Below, piece after piece: positions 12,319 through 21,083 of a DNA stretch of 23,511 bases. Position numbers and translations under genes: made by a program. Positions within the stretch are counted from its first letter, which is position 1. Each line of letters opens with the position of its first letter. Under the pieces are notes generated by a model that made no database searches, was not told the origin of the DNA, and was given only the letters and a program-made list of their open reading frames with translations. Origin of the DNA: an uncultured Collinsella sp. (GTDB lineage Bacteria > Actinomycetota > Coriobacteriia > Coriobacteriales > Coriobacteriaceae); contig CABRID010000020.1 in the NCBI GenBank assembly GCA_902470895.1, forward strand, positions 1 to 23,511, written 5' to 3'.

Positions 12319-15315
12319 TCACTCGACCAGCACGCGATTGAGCCGCCCCTCCACCAAACGCTCGTATAGACGCCGCGTCTCGGGCTCGGGCACGCCATTG
12401 ACCTGCTCCCTCAGATGGTGCATATGCCCGCTGTACAGCTCGACGATATCGCGCCGCCGCCCCGCCGCACTGTAGACGCGCATGGCGCAGCGCACCATAT
12501 CCTCACGCGACGTTTCCTGCCGAAGCCCCGACTCCGCCAGCCAAATCGCCGACTGCAGATCGTTTTCTTCTAGAGCGGCATTCGCTCCCTTAATCATGCA
12601 ATCGATGTACTTTGACTGCATAATGCGTCGCATACGCAAAAAGTAGGTGGGATTACAGCCATTGGGAACATACAGCGGTCCGGCATAAAGCTGCTCAATT
12701 TTAAGGCACAGCTCAACTAAATGGGGCCCGCGCGCACCCGTGCGATTTCCCAAAACCTCGCGGCTTATCTGGTCAAACAGCCGTACATCGGTCTTGACGT
12801 AGTCGCCGTTGAGTCCGATGCATTCATTTTGAATGAGCACACACGACTTGCCATCCGGCGTCGGTCCCAAAGCCGACCGCAAGCGCGATATCGTCGAGTA
12901 CAGGTTGTTGCGGGCGCTATTAAACTCGGCATGGGGCCACAGCTCCATGGCCAGCGTCTCACGATCGACGAGCGCATCCATGCCCAGCGCAAGCCGCTCG
13001 GCAAGCGTCGCCGCCTTCTTGCGGCGCCACATTTTGTCCGTGATGGGAAACCCGTCGCGCTCGGCGCGAAACGCACCAAACATGCGAATCTCGATATGGT
13101 CGATGGTATCAACGGCTTCAACCTCGCCAGCCTGGAACAGACGCTCGCCCTCCCCTTCCAAATCGTCGCGCAGCGAGTACCGCGACAGCTCGCGCACGGG
13201 AAGCTTCTTGCGTATCCTGCCCGCCGGCTCGCCCAGACAATGCATGGCAAGACGCGCAAAGAGCCGATACGATGGCTCTAGAATCCCCGCACGATTCATG
13301 GACATCCAGGCCGCAAGATCGCTGTCTCGGCCCGCACAGGCCAAATGCAGCGCCACCATCCAGGCCTCCGCTCCACCAACCTGCGTCTGGCTTATATCGA
13401 GCAACTCCGCTTCCTCGCGAACCGAAACCATCGAGGTGTTACGCAGATATGCCGCGCGCTCCAGCAGCAATGCGTTATCGCGCATGTACGCAATCGACTC
13501 CTCGGCAAGTTTGAGCACTTGGACCGCACGGAACTTTGCATTAACCGGCCGTCCCTCTGCCAGCGACTGCCAGCCTTCTAGCAACAGGCCAAACAGCTGA
13601 ATCTGGTTGTCGCGCATGCGCACGGCAAAACGATCGAGCTCGTTGAACGCCGCGTCGTCGGTTACCGGCAAGCCGGAAAGGAGCCGCCGTGCCGCCAACA
13701 CCATGCGCACCCAGATAGCCATCGCCTTAAGCCCACGTATGTCGAGCGCCTCCCGCACCACCGTCATCTCGTCGTCGCGCTCGTCGGTTCCCGCAAACGA
13801 CCCGTCAAAGAGCTCCACCAGCATGCTATCGGCCCGTATAACAATCCCCGCGATGTCGAGCTCGCAGTCGTAGGCCTTGCTCGTTTTGAGCTGCTGTAGA
13901 ACGCCGCCGTCATCTCCCCGCTCGGTCAGACAGCGCTTGACCTCAATATGCGCAGACAACATATCGAGTGCGGTATGGGATGTCTCGATTTCTGGCACGG
14001 CCAGGTTCGTAGGAAGCCCAAGCCCGTTGTCCCCATAGCAAACAGCCGTCAGTGTCTGGGCCACCCTCCATGAAACAGGGTCTATTTCGCAGGCCGCCCG
14101 TTCGCCCCCGCGCTCGATAACCGATGCCATATAGCGAGCGAGCTTTGTATTGGACACGCTGACCGCTGCCAGATATACGCCGAGCGCCTCGGCAGGCGTT
14201 GGCTCTGGAGCCGGATCGTCGGCATCGATCGTGCCCAGCGCTGCTCGGCAGATATCGGCCCCGTGCCCCGTCAGAGCCAGATCGACCCCATACTGCCCAG
14301 CAAGTTCAAGGACCGCTTCACGGTCCAAAAAGGCGTCCGCCAGGCCCATCGCCGCATCGCATCGGCCCGCCTTAAGTAAAATCCGGGCCGCCCTCGGAAC
14401 AAGTTCGGGGCGAACCTCGGCCACCAACTTACGCAAGCGCAAGCGTCCGTTATCCTCCGTGCCCAGACACGTAAAACTCCGCTCGGCGGGATCCAAGCCA
14501 AAGATCGGGTAGTCGCGTACAAAGTAGGACTGGTCGACCATCGACAGCCTCACCCCACAGGCCTCGAGTTCTGCGATATTGCCCTCGCCCATCAAAACCA
14601 TGAGACATGCCACGCAAAACAGCGCATTATTGTCGAGTGAAGCCAGATCGGCAAGTGCCGCGCCATACACGTTGACAATCTCGTTTTCGAGCAGGCCGGC
14701 TACGTCGCCTTGGCCATACAGACCTGTCTGCAATGCCGAAACGAGCTCGGGCACGCCCTGCGTGAGCTGATAAAAGTCGAGCGATGTGCTGATCGAAAAC
14801 GCCGATGCCCACGCCGAATACTCATAGGCATGCACCTTGAGCATCTGCGCATTGATCTTAACCGAATCGCCCAGCCCATGAATCAGCTGACGATTTGAAG
14901 GACGGCAGGAGATAAAGACCCCTACCCCCATAGCGCGCAGGCCGCGAATCCTGTCGATGAGGTCTTCGGTATCGTGCTGATCGAGGTTTGGCACATTATC
15001 AATCGCGATAAGGGAGTGCGGTTTGTCTTTGAGTTCTTCGGTAACCACCTCGAGCTGCATAAACACCTCGCGCCCAATGGCACGATCGGCCTCGATAATC
15101 CGCACGGGGCCTCGCGTCGGGTCGCATTTAGCCTCATGGGTGTACTGCAGCAGCACCGAGGTCTTCCCAAACCCGTCGGGCGCATAAAGAACCACGATGC
15201 CGGCCTTTCGGCCCTTGGCGATAAGCTCATTCATCAAGCGTTCGCGTCGCACCATATAGCCTCCGCCCAGCGGCATCAGCTCGAGGTCGTCTATACCGCT
15301 CAAATCGTTTACCAT
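12319..15315 (-). CDS. Large STAND-type ATPase with C-terminal SARP (winged-helix + BTAD) domain, transcriptional regulator
   Basis: This 998-residue protein is probably an ATP-dependent, signal-responsive transcription activator. An N-terminal ATPase has Walker A APDGFGKTS (45-53) and Walker B SLIAIDNV (101-108). A long helical middle (about 200-730) looks TPR-like and may bind an effector. An OmpR-type winged helix lies at about 738-815 (IEIRMFGAF, WRRKKAATLAERLAL, ARNNLYSTISRLRSALG), followed by a bacterial transcriptional activator domain at about 840-985 (DVRLFDQI, LYAGPLY). Classical SARPs carry the DNA-binding part first; here it is last, as in MalT-like layouts. GAGGAG stands 5 bases before the ATG. 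It lies downstream of nagB on the same strand, separated by a terminator and 388 bases, so it is probably transcribed on its own. Target genes and ligand are unknown. Confidence 0.85.
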   Translation of the reverse strand: MVNDLSGIDDLELMPLGGGYMVRRERLMNELIAKGRKAGIVVLYAPDGFGKTSVLLQYTHEAKCDPTRGPVRIIEADRAIGREVFMQLEVVTEELKDKPHSLIAIDNVPNLDQHDTEDLIDRIRGLRAMGVGVFISCRPSNRQLIHGLGDSVKINAQMLKVHAYEYSAWASAFSISTSLDFYQLTQGVPELVSALQTGLYGQGDVAGLLENEIVNVYGAALADLASLDNNALFCVACLMVLMGEGNIAELEACGVRLSMVDQSYFVRDYPIFGLDPAERSFTCLGTEDNGRLRLRKLVAEVRPELVPRAARILLKAGRCDAAMGLADAFLDREAVLELAGQYGVDLALTGHGADICRAALGTIDADDPAPEPTPAEALGVYLAAVSVSNTKLARYMASVIERGGERAACEIDPVSWRVAQTLTAVCYGDNGLGLPTNLAVPEIETSHTALDMLSAHIEVKRCLTERGDDGGVLQQLKTSKAYDCELDIAGIVIRADSMLVELFDGSFAGTDERDDEMTVVREALDIRGLKAMAIWVRMVLAARRLLSGLPVTDDAAFNELDRFAVRMRDNQIQLFGLLLEGWQSLAEGRPVNAKFRAVQVLKLAEESIAYMRDNALLLERAAYLRNTSMVSVREEAELLDISQTQVGGAEAWMVALHLACAGRDSDLAAWMSMNRAGILEPSYRLFARLAMHCLGEPAGRIRKKLPVRELSRYSLRDDLEGEGERLFQAGEVEAVDTIDHIEIRMFGAFRAERDGFPITDKMWRRKKAATLAERLALGMDALVDRETLAMELWPHAEFNSARNNLYSTISRLRSALGPTPDGKSCVLIQNECIGLNGDYVKTDVRLFDQISREVLGNRTGARGPHLVELCLKIEQLYAGPLYVPNGCNPTYFLRMRRIMQSKYIDCMIKGANAALEENDLQSAIWLAESGLRQETSREDMVRCAMRVYSAAGRRRDIVELYSGHMHHLREQVNGVPEPETRRLYERLVEGRLNRVLVE

Positions 15316-15420
15316 GCCCGCTCCTCAAGTCGACCGTATGGACACTGTAGCCGCAAGACCATACAAGCCGCGCTATGAATAGAGCGACCTTGTGTTTTAG
15401 GTTGTCTTTTGGTACGCAAG

Positions 15421-15679
15421 CGGCAAGTTTTTGTACAGCGAGGGCCGATTGTTATTAATCCCCCGACTAATCGGTCTTTAAGCAGGTAAATGAGCTTGTC
15501 AGCTTGTCCCATCTAAGCGGCAGTGTAACGCAGATGAACAAGGTTCAGCCATGTCATTCAACTCGCCTAGCACCCGCTACCGTCTACGATCTTCTAGTGG
15601 CATTTTTGCATAGAATCTGATATGGAATGAATCAAGCTGTTGGACATCCGGTATTCGTCAAGCTTACGGCAAGTTTTTG
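15421..15679. repeat. noncoding interval 15316-15703 with a 13-base direct repeat and a small palindrome
   Basis: The 388 bases between the regulator start and the nagB terminator hold no supported gene and are less GC-rich than the coding flanks. The 13-mer CGGCAAGTTTTTG occurs at 15421-15433 and 15667-15679. Between them lie CCGATT (15445-15450) and AATCGG (15469-15474), with a CCGACTAATCGG palindrome at 15463-15474. These could be regulator-binding sites for the regulator gene promoter; no convincing -35/-10 pair was found. Confidence 0.4.
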
Positions 15680-15703
15680 GTCAAGTGGGCGGAAAGGGAT
15701 AGC

Positions 15704-15730
15704 AAAAAGGCCCCCGCAAAGCGGAGGCCT
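15704..15730 (-). terminator. intrinsic terminator of nagB
   Basis: Read on the minus strand, AGGCCTCCGC (15721-15730) pairs with GCGGGGGCCT (15708-15717) around TTT, then runs into TTTTT (15704-15708). It stands 33 bases after the nagB stop and separates the amino-sugar cluster from the regulator gene. Confidence 0.9.
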
Positions 15731-15763
15731 TAGGCAGGGTTATGTCGAGCTGCAGGATTCGCG

Positions 15764-16492
15764 CTACTCGCAGAGCGAAAGAGCGGCCTCGTCGGCAACG
15801 ACAACGCAGTTGGTGTGCAGCTGCAGGATCGAAGCCGGGCACTCGGGTGTAACCGGACCATAGCACATGTCATGCACAGCCTGAGCCTTGGCCTCGCCGT
15901 TGGCGACGACCAGGATCATGCGGGCATACATGATGGTCTGGGTACCCATGGTGTAGGCCTGACGGGGAACATCGTCGATGCTGTCGAACAGGCGGCTGTT
16001 GGCCTGAATGGTGCTCTCGGTGAGGTCGACGCAGTGCGTGCCCTTGGAGAAGTGGTCATCGGGCTCGTTGAAGCCGATGTGGCCGTTGTTGCCAATGCCG
16101 AGCAGCTGCAGATCCGGGTAACCGGCGGCGGCGACAATCTTGTCGTACTCAGAGCAGGCAGCGGCGGCGTCGGGGTTGGAGCCATCGGGCACATGCGTGT
16201 TGTTCAGGTCGATGTTGATGTGATCGAAGAAGTTCTCGCGCATGAAGTAGTGATAGCTCTGGGGATCGTCGTGCGAAAGGCCGCGATACTCGTCCAAGTT
16301 GTAGGTGCTGACCTCGGCAAAGTCGACGTCGCCCTTCTCGTACCAAGCAGCAAGCTGCTTGTAGGCACCGATCGGGGTGGAGCCGGTAGCAAGACCCAAC
16401 ACGCAATCGGGCTTGAGGATGACCTGGGCCGAGATGATATTAGCGGCCTTGCGGCTCATATCCTCGTAGTCTTTAGCTTTAATGATCTTCAT
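15764..16492 (-). CDS. nagB: Glucosamine-6-phosphate deaminase NagB
   Basis: This 242-residue enzyme converts glucosamine-6-phosphate to fructose-6-phosphate and ammonia, the last step of amino-sugar catabolism. Motifs are LGLATGSTPIGAY (32-44), NLDEYRGL with Asp67, and GIGNNGHIGFNEP (132-144) with catalytic His138 and Glu143. The Asn at the place of E. coli Asp141 agrees with the short, non-allosteric Gram-positive type (about 240 residues), to which this length also fits. The frame is open upstream to 16843, but AAAGGA stands 6 bases before the ATG at 16492, and the upstream residues come from the noncoding leader. It follows the IIA gene after 271 bases. Confidence 0.95.
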   Translation of the reverse strand: MKIIKAKDYEDMSRKAANIISAQVILKPDCVLGLATGSTPIGAYKQLAAWYEKGDVDFAEVSTYNLDEYRGLSHDDPQSYHYFMRENFFDHINIDLNNTHVPDGSNPDAAAACSEYDKIVAAAGYPDLQLLGIGNNGHIGFNEPDDHFSKGTHCVDLTESTIQANSRLFDSIDDVPRQAYTMGTQTIMYARMILVVANGEAKAQAVHDMCYGPVTPECPASILQLHTNCVVVADEAALSLCE

Positions 16493-16689
16493 TACGCGTC
16501 CTTTCTCGTACAAGAGAGGCAAGGCTCCCTTACAAGCACTTGCCCGCGGCCCGCGTCGGCCGCAACCAACGTGTGCGGCCACCAGGGCGAGGTCGCGTAA
16601 TGTATGTGTCTCGTGTCGAGCCGCGTCGAGGCCCCTGCCCGTCCACGGTGACCCAAAGCTGTTTAGCTTCGGACAAATCCCATCTTGCC

Positions 16690-16741
16690 ACGGAGGGCAT
16701 CCTCTTTCAAGGGCGCCCTCCGTAAACGTGTTTGAATTGTA
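16690..16741 (-). promoter_or_regulatory. hairpin and possible -10 box in the nagB leader
   Basis: ACGGAGGGC (16690-16698) is a perfect inverted match to GCCCTCCGT (16715-16723), with a 16-base loop and no T-run. It lies between the IIA and nagB genes. On the minus strand TACAAT (16736-16741) just upstream resembles a -10 box, though no good -35 is seen. If used, the nagB leader would be over 200 bases and would start with this hairpin. It may equally be a weak terminator of the IIA gene. The rest of 16493-16763 is GC-rich and has no supported gene. Confidence 0.4.
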
Positions 16742-16763
16742 GGCTAATGGCCACGTGCACTTG

Positions 16764-17261
16764 CTAGCGCTCGCGAGCAACGATGAGCTGGTCCATCTCT
16801 TCGACATGCACGCCAACGGAGCCCTTGATGCTCGAGAACTCAACGGAGTTGCACACCAAGATGGGAACCGTCACATCGTAGCCCTCGGCAGCAATTGCCT
16901 CGCGATCGAACTCAATGAGTACATCGCCCTTATGGACGATGTCACCCACTTGCGCATGTACGGTAAAGTGCTTGCCCTCGAGCTGAACAGTGTCCAAACC
17001 AACGTGGATGAGCACGTCCAAGCCATCGACCGTGTTAAGCGCAACGGCGTGTCCCGTGGGAAAAATGGCCTCGACCTTGGCATCAGCCGGTGCAATCACG
17101 CGCGTGCCGGTAGGCTGAATCGCCACGCCCTGGCCCAAAAGGCCGGTGGCAAACGTCTGGTCATTGACCTCGGACAACGGAATGACATCACCCGAGATGG
17201 GAGCATCCAGCGTAAGGACTCGACCACGCATACCAAAAGACCTTAGGACTTTAGTGAACAT
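16764..17261 (-). CDS. PTS glucose-type IIA protein (Crr-like)
   Basis: This 165-residue, single-domain EIIA of the glucose family accepts phosphate from HPr and passes it to a sugar-specific IIB, or acts in regulation. The fold signatures are GHAVAL with His71 and VLIHVGLDTVQLEGKHF with His86, the phospho-accepting histidine; the two His are 15 residues apart as in E. coli Crr (75 and 90). There is no IIB or IIC part and no HPr or EI gene nearby, so it must serve a permease encoded elsewhere. The ATG at 17261 follows GAGGGGGAGC; an upstream TTG would add seven unlikely residues. It sits between glmM (71 bases upstream) and nagB, which suggests an amino-sugar role (inference). Confidence 0.9.
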   Translation of the reverse strand: MFTKVLRSFGMRGRVLTLDAPISGDVIPLSEVNDQTFATGLLGQGVAIQPTGTRVIAPADAKVEAIFPTGHAVALNTVDGLDVLIHVGLDTVQLEGKHFTVHAQVGDIVHKGDVLIEFDREAIAAEGYDVTVPILVCNSVEFSSIKGSVGVHVEEMDQLIVARER

Positions 17262-17332
17262 GCTCCCCCTCGGACATACCAATCAATCAAAATAACCTTG
17301 TCAGTTTACCACTTGGCACCCGTTTTTGGCCA

Positions 17333-18670
17333 TTAGGGAAGTTCGCGCTTGACAACCTCGACGATGTCGTCAACAACGCGCTGGGTCAACTCGTGCGTCT
17401 CGGCCTCGGCCATCACACGGACCAGCGGCTCGGTACCGCTCGGACGCACCAGAATGCGGCCGCGGCCGTCAAGCTCCTTCTCGGCAGCAGCGACGGCATC
17501 CCAGATGGGCTGGCAATCGTCCAGACCGGCCTTGTTGTCGGAATGCACGTTGACGAGCACCTGCGGGTACTTCTTCATGATGCCGGAAAGATCGGTGAGG
17601 GTGCGGCCGGTGCGCTTGAGCACGGCCAGCAGCTGCAGAGCCGTCACCAGGCCGTCACCGGTGGTGTTGTGCTCCAGGAAGATGATGTGGCCGGACTGTT
17701 CGCCGCCGATGACGGCGCCGTCCGCGAGCATGCGCTCCAGAACGTAGCGGTCGCCCACGGCGGTCTGGACCATCTCGAAGCCCTGCTCCTTCATAGCGAT
17801 GGAGAAGCCCAGGTTGCACATAACGGTCGAGACGATCTCGGAGTTGGCGAGCTTGCCGCGAGCGGCGAGGTCAGAACCGCAGATAGCCAGGATGTAGTCA
17901 CCGTCGATCTCATTGCCCTCGCTGTCCACGAACAGCACGCGATCGGCGTCGCCGTCGTGGGCCAAGCCGATATCGGCGTGGGTGCGCAGCACGAGCTCGC
18001 GCAGGGGCTCAAGGTGCGTAGAGCCGCACTCGACGTTGATGTCGGTGCCGCAATAATCGGTGTTGATGGCGTGGACCGTGGCGCCCAGGCGCTGCAGCGC
18101 GGCGGGCGTGGTCTGGCAGGAAGCACCGTGACCGCAGTCGACGGCAACGACCAGGCCATCGAGCCTCAGGCCATCAAGCGTATCGATGGCATGATCGACA
18201 TATGCCTTGCGGGCATCCTTCATCTTGATGATGTGGCCCACGCCGGCACCGGTCGGCAGTGTGTCGGCAGCCATGGCTTCCTCGGACATGACCCAGGCGC
18301 TGATCTCTTCCTCGACAGCATCGGGAAGCTTCATGCCCTTGCGGCTAAAGAACTTGATGCCGTTGAACTCCGGCGGATTATGCGAAGCAGAGATGACGAT
18401 GCCGCCGTCGAGCTCGTTCTGAACGGTGAGCAGTGCCACGGCAGGCGTGGGGATAACGCCGCAGCAATGCGGGCGGCCGCCCTCGGCCATAATGCCGGCG
18501 GTCAGAGCGCTCTCGAGCATGGTGCCCGAAAGGCGCGTGTCACGGCCGATGCAGATGTCCGGACCAAGAAACTTGGTCGCCGCGCGGCCCAGGCGAAACG
18601 CGAGGTCGCACGAAAGATCGGCGTTGGCGACGCCACGGACGCCGTCGGTACCGAAGATGTTCTGGGGCAT
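17333..18670 (-). CDS. glmM: Phosphoglucosamine mutase GlmM
   Basis: This 445-residue enzyme interconverts glucosamine-6-phosphate and glucosamine-1-phosphate for UDP-GlcNAc and peptidoglycan synthesis. It carries FGTDGVRG (6-13), the phosphoserine loop ISASHNPPEFNGIKFFS (93-109, Ser96), the Mg loop DGDADR (239-244) and the phosphate-binding RPSGTEP (410-416). Length is normal for the family. AAGGAG stands 7 bases before the ATG. The gene follows the rpsI terminator and heads the glmM-IIA-nagB cluster, so synthesis and breakdown of glucosamine phosphates are encoded together. Confidence 0.96.
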   Translation of the reverse strand: MPQNIFGTDGVRGVANADLSCDLAFRLGRAATKFLGPDICIGRDTRLSGTMLESALTAGIMAEGGRPHCCGVIPTPAVALLTVQNELDGGIVISASHNPPEFNGIKFFSRKGMKLPDAVEEEISAWVMSEEAMAADTLPTGAGVGHIIKMKDARKAYVDHAIDTLDGLRLDGLVVAVDCGHGASCQTTPAALQRLGATVHAINTDYCGTDINVECGSTHLEPLRELVLRTHADIGLAHDGDADRVLFVDSEGNEIDGDYILAICGSDLAARGKLANSEIVSTVMCNLGFSIAMKEQGFEMVQTAVGDRYVLERMLADGAVIGGEQSGHIIFLEHNTTGDGLVTALQLLAVLKRTGRTLTDLSGIMKKYPQVLVNVHSDNKAGLDDCQPIWDAVAAAEKELDGRGRILVRPSGTEPLVRVMAEAETHELTQRVVDDIVEVVKRELP

Positions 18671-18719
18671 AGGATCGCTCCTTCCCTAGCAGGCGATATG
18701 CAACCGCCCGCCCTAGTCG

Positions 18720-18762
18720 AAAAAGAAAAGCGGGACCCGCCGAGGAATCGGCAGGCCCCGCT
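18720..18762 (-). terminator. intrinsic terminator of the rplM-rpsI operon
   Basis: On the minus strand, the 15-base arms 18748-18762 and 18729-18743 pair with one mismatch and one wobble around a 4-base TTCC loop, followed by TTTCTTTTT (18720-18728). It lies 31 bases after the rpsI stop and 49 bases before the glmM start. Confidence 0.92.
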
Positions 18763-18793
18763 TGTACATTGTATCTCGAAAGGAGATAAAACC

Positions 18794-19189
<396 letters not shown>

Positions 19190-19191
19190 CT

Positions 19192-19635
19192 TTAAGCCTC
19201 CAGCTCAATCTTCGTGGGGTTCTGGGCAGCGTGCGGATGCTCGGCACCAGCGTAGACCTTAAGCTTGGTCATCTGGGCACGGCCGAGGGTGGTCTTGGGC
19301 AGCATACCGCGAACGGCGCGCTCGATGACCTTCTCCGGGTGCTTCTCCATAGCCTGGCGGAAGCTCTCAGCCTTGAGGCCGCCGTTGTAGCCGCTGTGGC
19401 GATAATAGGTCTTCGTGTCGGCCTTGTTACCGGTAAGCTGGACCTTATCGGCGTTGATGACGACAACGAAGTCGCCGCAGTCGCTGTTGGGCGTGAACTG
19501 GGGCTTGTTCTTACCGCGCAGGATCATTGCGATCTGGGTGGCAAGACGGCCCAGGACAGCACCATCGGCGTCGACGAGAACCCAGTTGCGCTGGACCTCG
19601 CCCTGCTTGGCGTAGTGAGTCGATTTCGAAATCAC
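19192..19635 (-). CDS. rplM: 50S ribosomal protein L13
   Basis: This 147-residue L13 has the conserved WVLVDADGAVLGRLAT block near residues 18-33, an NADKVQLTGNK segment and the AVRGMLPKTTLGRAQMTKLKVYAGAEHPH region. The start is a GTG at 19635, placed by GGAGGAG five bases upstream; the second codons ISKST agree with L13 N-termini. It is first in the L13-S9 operon, behind its own promoter and leader hairpin. Confidence 0.97.
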   Translation of the reverse strand: MISKSTHYAKQGEVQRNWVLVDADGAVLGRLATQIAMILRGKNKPQFTPNSDCGDFVVVINADKVQLTGNKADTKTYYRHSGYNGGLKAESFRQAMEKHPEKVIERAVRGMLPKTTLGRAQMTKLKVYAGAEHPHAAQNPTKIELEA

Positions 19636-19663
19636 TTAGACTCCTCCATGTACAGTACGTGTT

Positions 19664-19695
19664 GTTACAGAGATTCACGGGGCTCTGCAAGTAAC
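19664..19695 (-). promoter_or_regulatory. rplM leader stem-loop
   Basis: On the minus strand GTTA (19692-19695), a 4-base CTTG bulge and CAGAG (19683-19687) pair with CTCTG and TAAC (19664-19672). The 32-base bulged hairpin starts about where transcription should begin and ends 28 bases before the rplM start. L13 autoregulatory leaders are known in Bacillus and E. coli; whether this one binds L13 is inference. Confidence 0.5.
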
Positions 19696-19701
19696 CCGTC
19701 C

Positions 19702-19729
19702 ATATTACCCCGCTCGCCGTACGAGTCAA
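19702..19729 (-). promoter_or_regulatory. rplM-rpsI promoter
   Basis: TTGACT (19724-19729) and TAATAT (19702-19707) on the minus strand are separated by 16 bases, a good housekeeping-sigma promoter. The expected start is near 19695, giving a leader of about 60 bases. No terminator is seen between the upstream phospholipase gene and this promoter. Confidence 0.85.
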
Positions 19730-19828
19730 CAGGTATTTTGGCTCCGACCAGAGTTTCTGCACATGTCATCCACGAGCCGTGATTTTCCAGCTCTTTAGCT
19801 GTTGTCATTTTTTGAGGGTTCGCTATCG

Positions 19829-20707
19829 CTAGCGCTCAACGAACTCTTGGATTTCCGCGAGCAGGCGCTTTGCCTCCTGACGGCCCTGGATATACAGGTC
19901 CAAAAGCTTTGCCGAATCGTGCTCGACATGACCGACCTCGACCGGCTTTTGCGGAGCAACGACCAGCGCACGGCCCTCGCGCTCATACTTCCACAGGTGC
20001 ATGCGCTGGATGTTGTAACGGTCGTGGCGCGTCTCGATAGCCTCGAGCAGATAGGGGTAGTCGGCATAGCGGGCGCGCGCGGCAGGCATAAACTCGTAAG
20101 GCTTTTTCTCGTACGAGCGGTCCTGCGTGACGATGACGACCGCACGGTCGAAGCCCGCCTCCTCCAGCACGTGCTCGATGGGGATCGAATCGGCTACGCC
20201 ACCGTCGACGTATTTGTGCCCGTCAATCTCGACCGGCGGCGTCACCAGCGGCAGCGACGTCGAGGCGCGCACGGCATCGAGGTCAAGTACGGCGCTTTTG
20301 ACCGGAAGGTACGTGGCGGTTCCAAAGAGCATGTCCGTAGCGACGGCGTACATCTCGATGGGGCTTGCGTCGAACGTCTCATTGTCAAAGGGATCCAGGC
20401 GATCCTGGACATCGTTGAAGATAAAGTCGTAACCCACAATAGAGCCCGTGGACGCAAACGATGCGGCGCCCATGAAGCGGCTATCGTTGCAGAAAGCCAG
20501 GTTGATGCGGTTGGCACGACCGATCTGGTGCGACTTGTAGTTCACGCCGTTGAGGGCGCCGGCCGATACACCGTAGACAGCCGGAATCTCGACGCCGGCC
20601 TCCATGAGAACGTCGAGCACGCCCGCGGTAAACTGCCCGCGGAAGCTGCCGCCCTCCAGGACGAGCGCGACCTTGCCAGCGTTCTTTGCCTTATCTTCTG
20701 CAGTCAT
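19829..20707 (-). CDS. Patatin-like phospholipase (serine-aspartate lipid acyl hydrolase)
   Basis: This 292-residue protein is a complete patatin-fold hydrolase of the YjjU-like group. It shows the oxyanion loop GGSFRG (19-24), the nucleophile elbow GVSAG with Ser48 and the DGG motif with Asp168, the second member of the catalytic dyad. It should hydrolyse acyl esters of phospholipids or other lipids; the substrate is unknown. No signal peptide or membrane helix is present, so it is cytosolic. AGGAGG stands 5 bases before the ATG. It lies alone between the repeat region and rplM. Confidence 0.92.
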   Translation of the reverse strand: MTAEDKAKNAGKVALVLEGGSFRGQFTAGVLDVLMEAGVEIPAVYGVSAGALNGVNYKSHQIGRANRINLAFCNDSRFMGAASFASTGSIVGYDFIFNDVQDRLDPFDNETFDASPIEMYAVATDMLFGTATYLPVKSAVLDLDAVRASTSLPLVTPPVEIDGHKYVDGGVADSIPIEHVLEEAGFDRAVVIVTQDRSYEKKPYEFMPAARARYADYPYLLEAIETRHDRYNIQRMHLWKYEREGRALVVAPQKPVEVGHVEHDSAKLLDLYIQGRQEAKRLLAEIQEFVER

Positions 20708-20792
20708 GTTGACCTCCTGCGATTGCGTTTTGGCTTTCTTCTACCCAGTTTTGGGATGGCGAGAGCGCAGGTTTTTCGAGGCGTCAGGCGAA

Positions 20793-21057
20793 GCGGAAAG
20801 TGTGTCCCAGTTTGAGGCGGGATTCCGGGATGCGCTTTCCGCTTGATGTGTCATCCGGAAACTACGTCCCACTCTACGGCTCGATTCCGGGTCGCAGTTT
20901 CCGCTTGAGGCGCCATCCGGAAAATGCATCCCATTCCGAGCTTAGATTCCGGGTTACGCTTTCCGCTTGATGTGTTATCCGGAAACTACGTCCCAGTCTG
21001 AGCGCGGATTCCGGGACGTGCTTTCCGCCTGGGCTGCCATCGGGAAAGCGCGTCCCA
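20793..21057. repeat. 62-base tandem array of an alternating GGAAA-N5-TCCC motif
   Basis: GGAAA starts at 20795, 20857, 20919, 20981 and 21043, exactly 62 bases apart. Each unit holds a forward GGAAA-N5-TCCCA, 11 variable bases, GATTCCGGG, about 6 variable bases, TTTCCGC, TTGA (the last full unit has CTGG), five variable bases and CATCC. The second half is the forward motif in inverted orientation, so there are five forward and four inverted copies spaced alternately about 32 and 30 bases. The short internal stretches vary between units. Sixty-two is not a multiple of three and the reading frames shift, so it is not protein-coding. It begins about 85 bases upstream of the phospholipase start. 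Confidence 0.9.
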
Positions 21058-21083
21058 CTCTGCGTCACTGAGGCGTTTTCTTT

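Noticed and set aside
15627..15863. Plus-strand 78-residue frame over the nagB terminator
   Set aside because: It crosses a terminator and the antisense of nagB; no homology or ribosome binding site.
16493..16843. N-terminal extension of NagB
   Set aside because: The frame stays open by chance through the leader and into the IIA gene; a good ribosome binding site and the family start are at 16492.
20793..21057. CRISPR array
   Set aside because: The period is regular, but the non-conserved parts are only 5-11 bases inside the unit and there are no 30-base unique spacers or cas genes.
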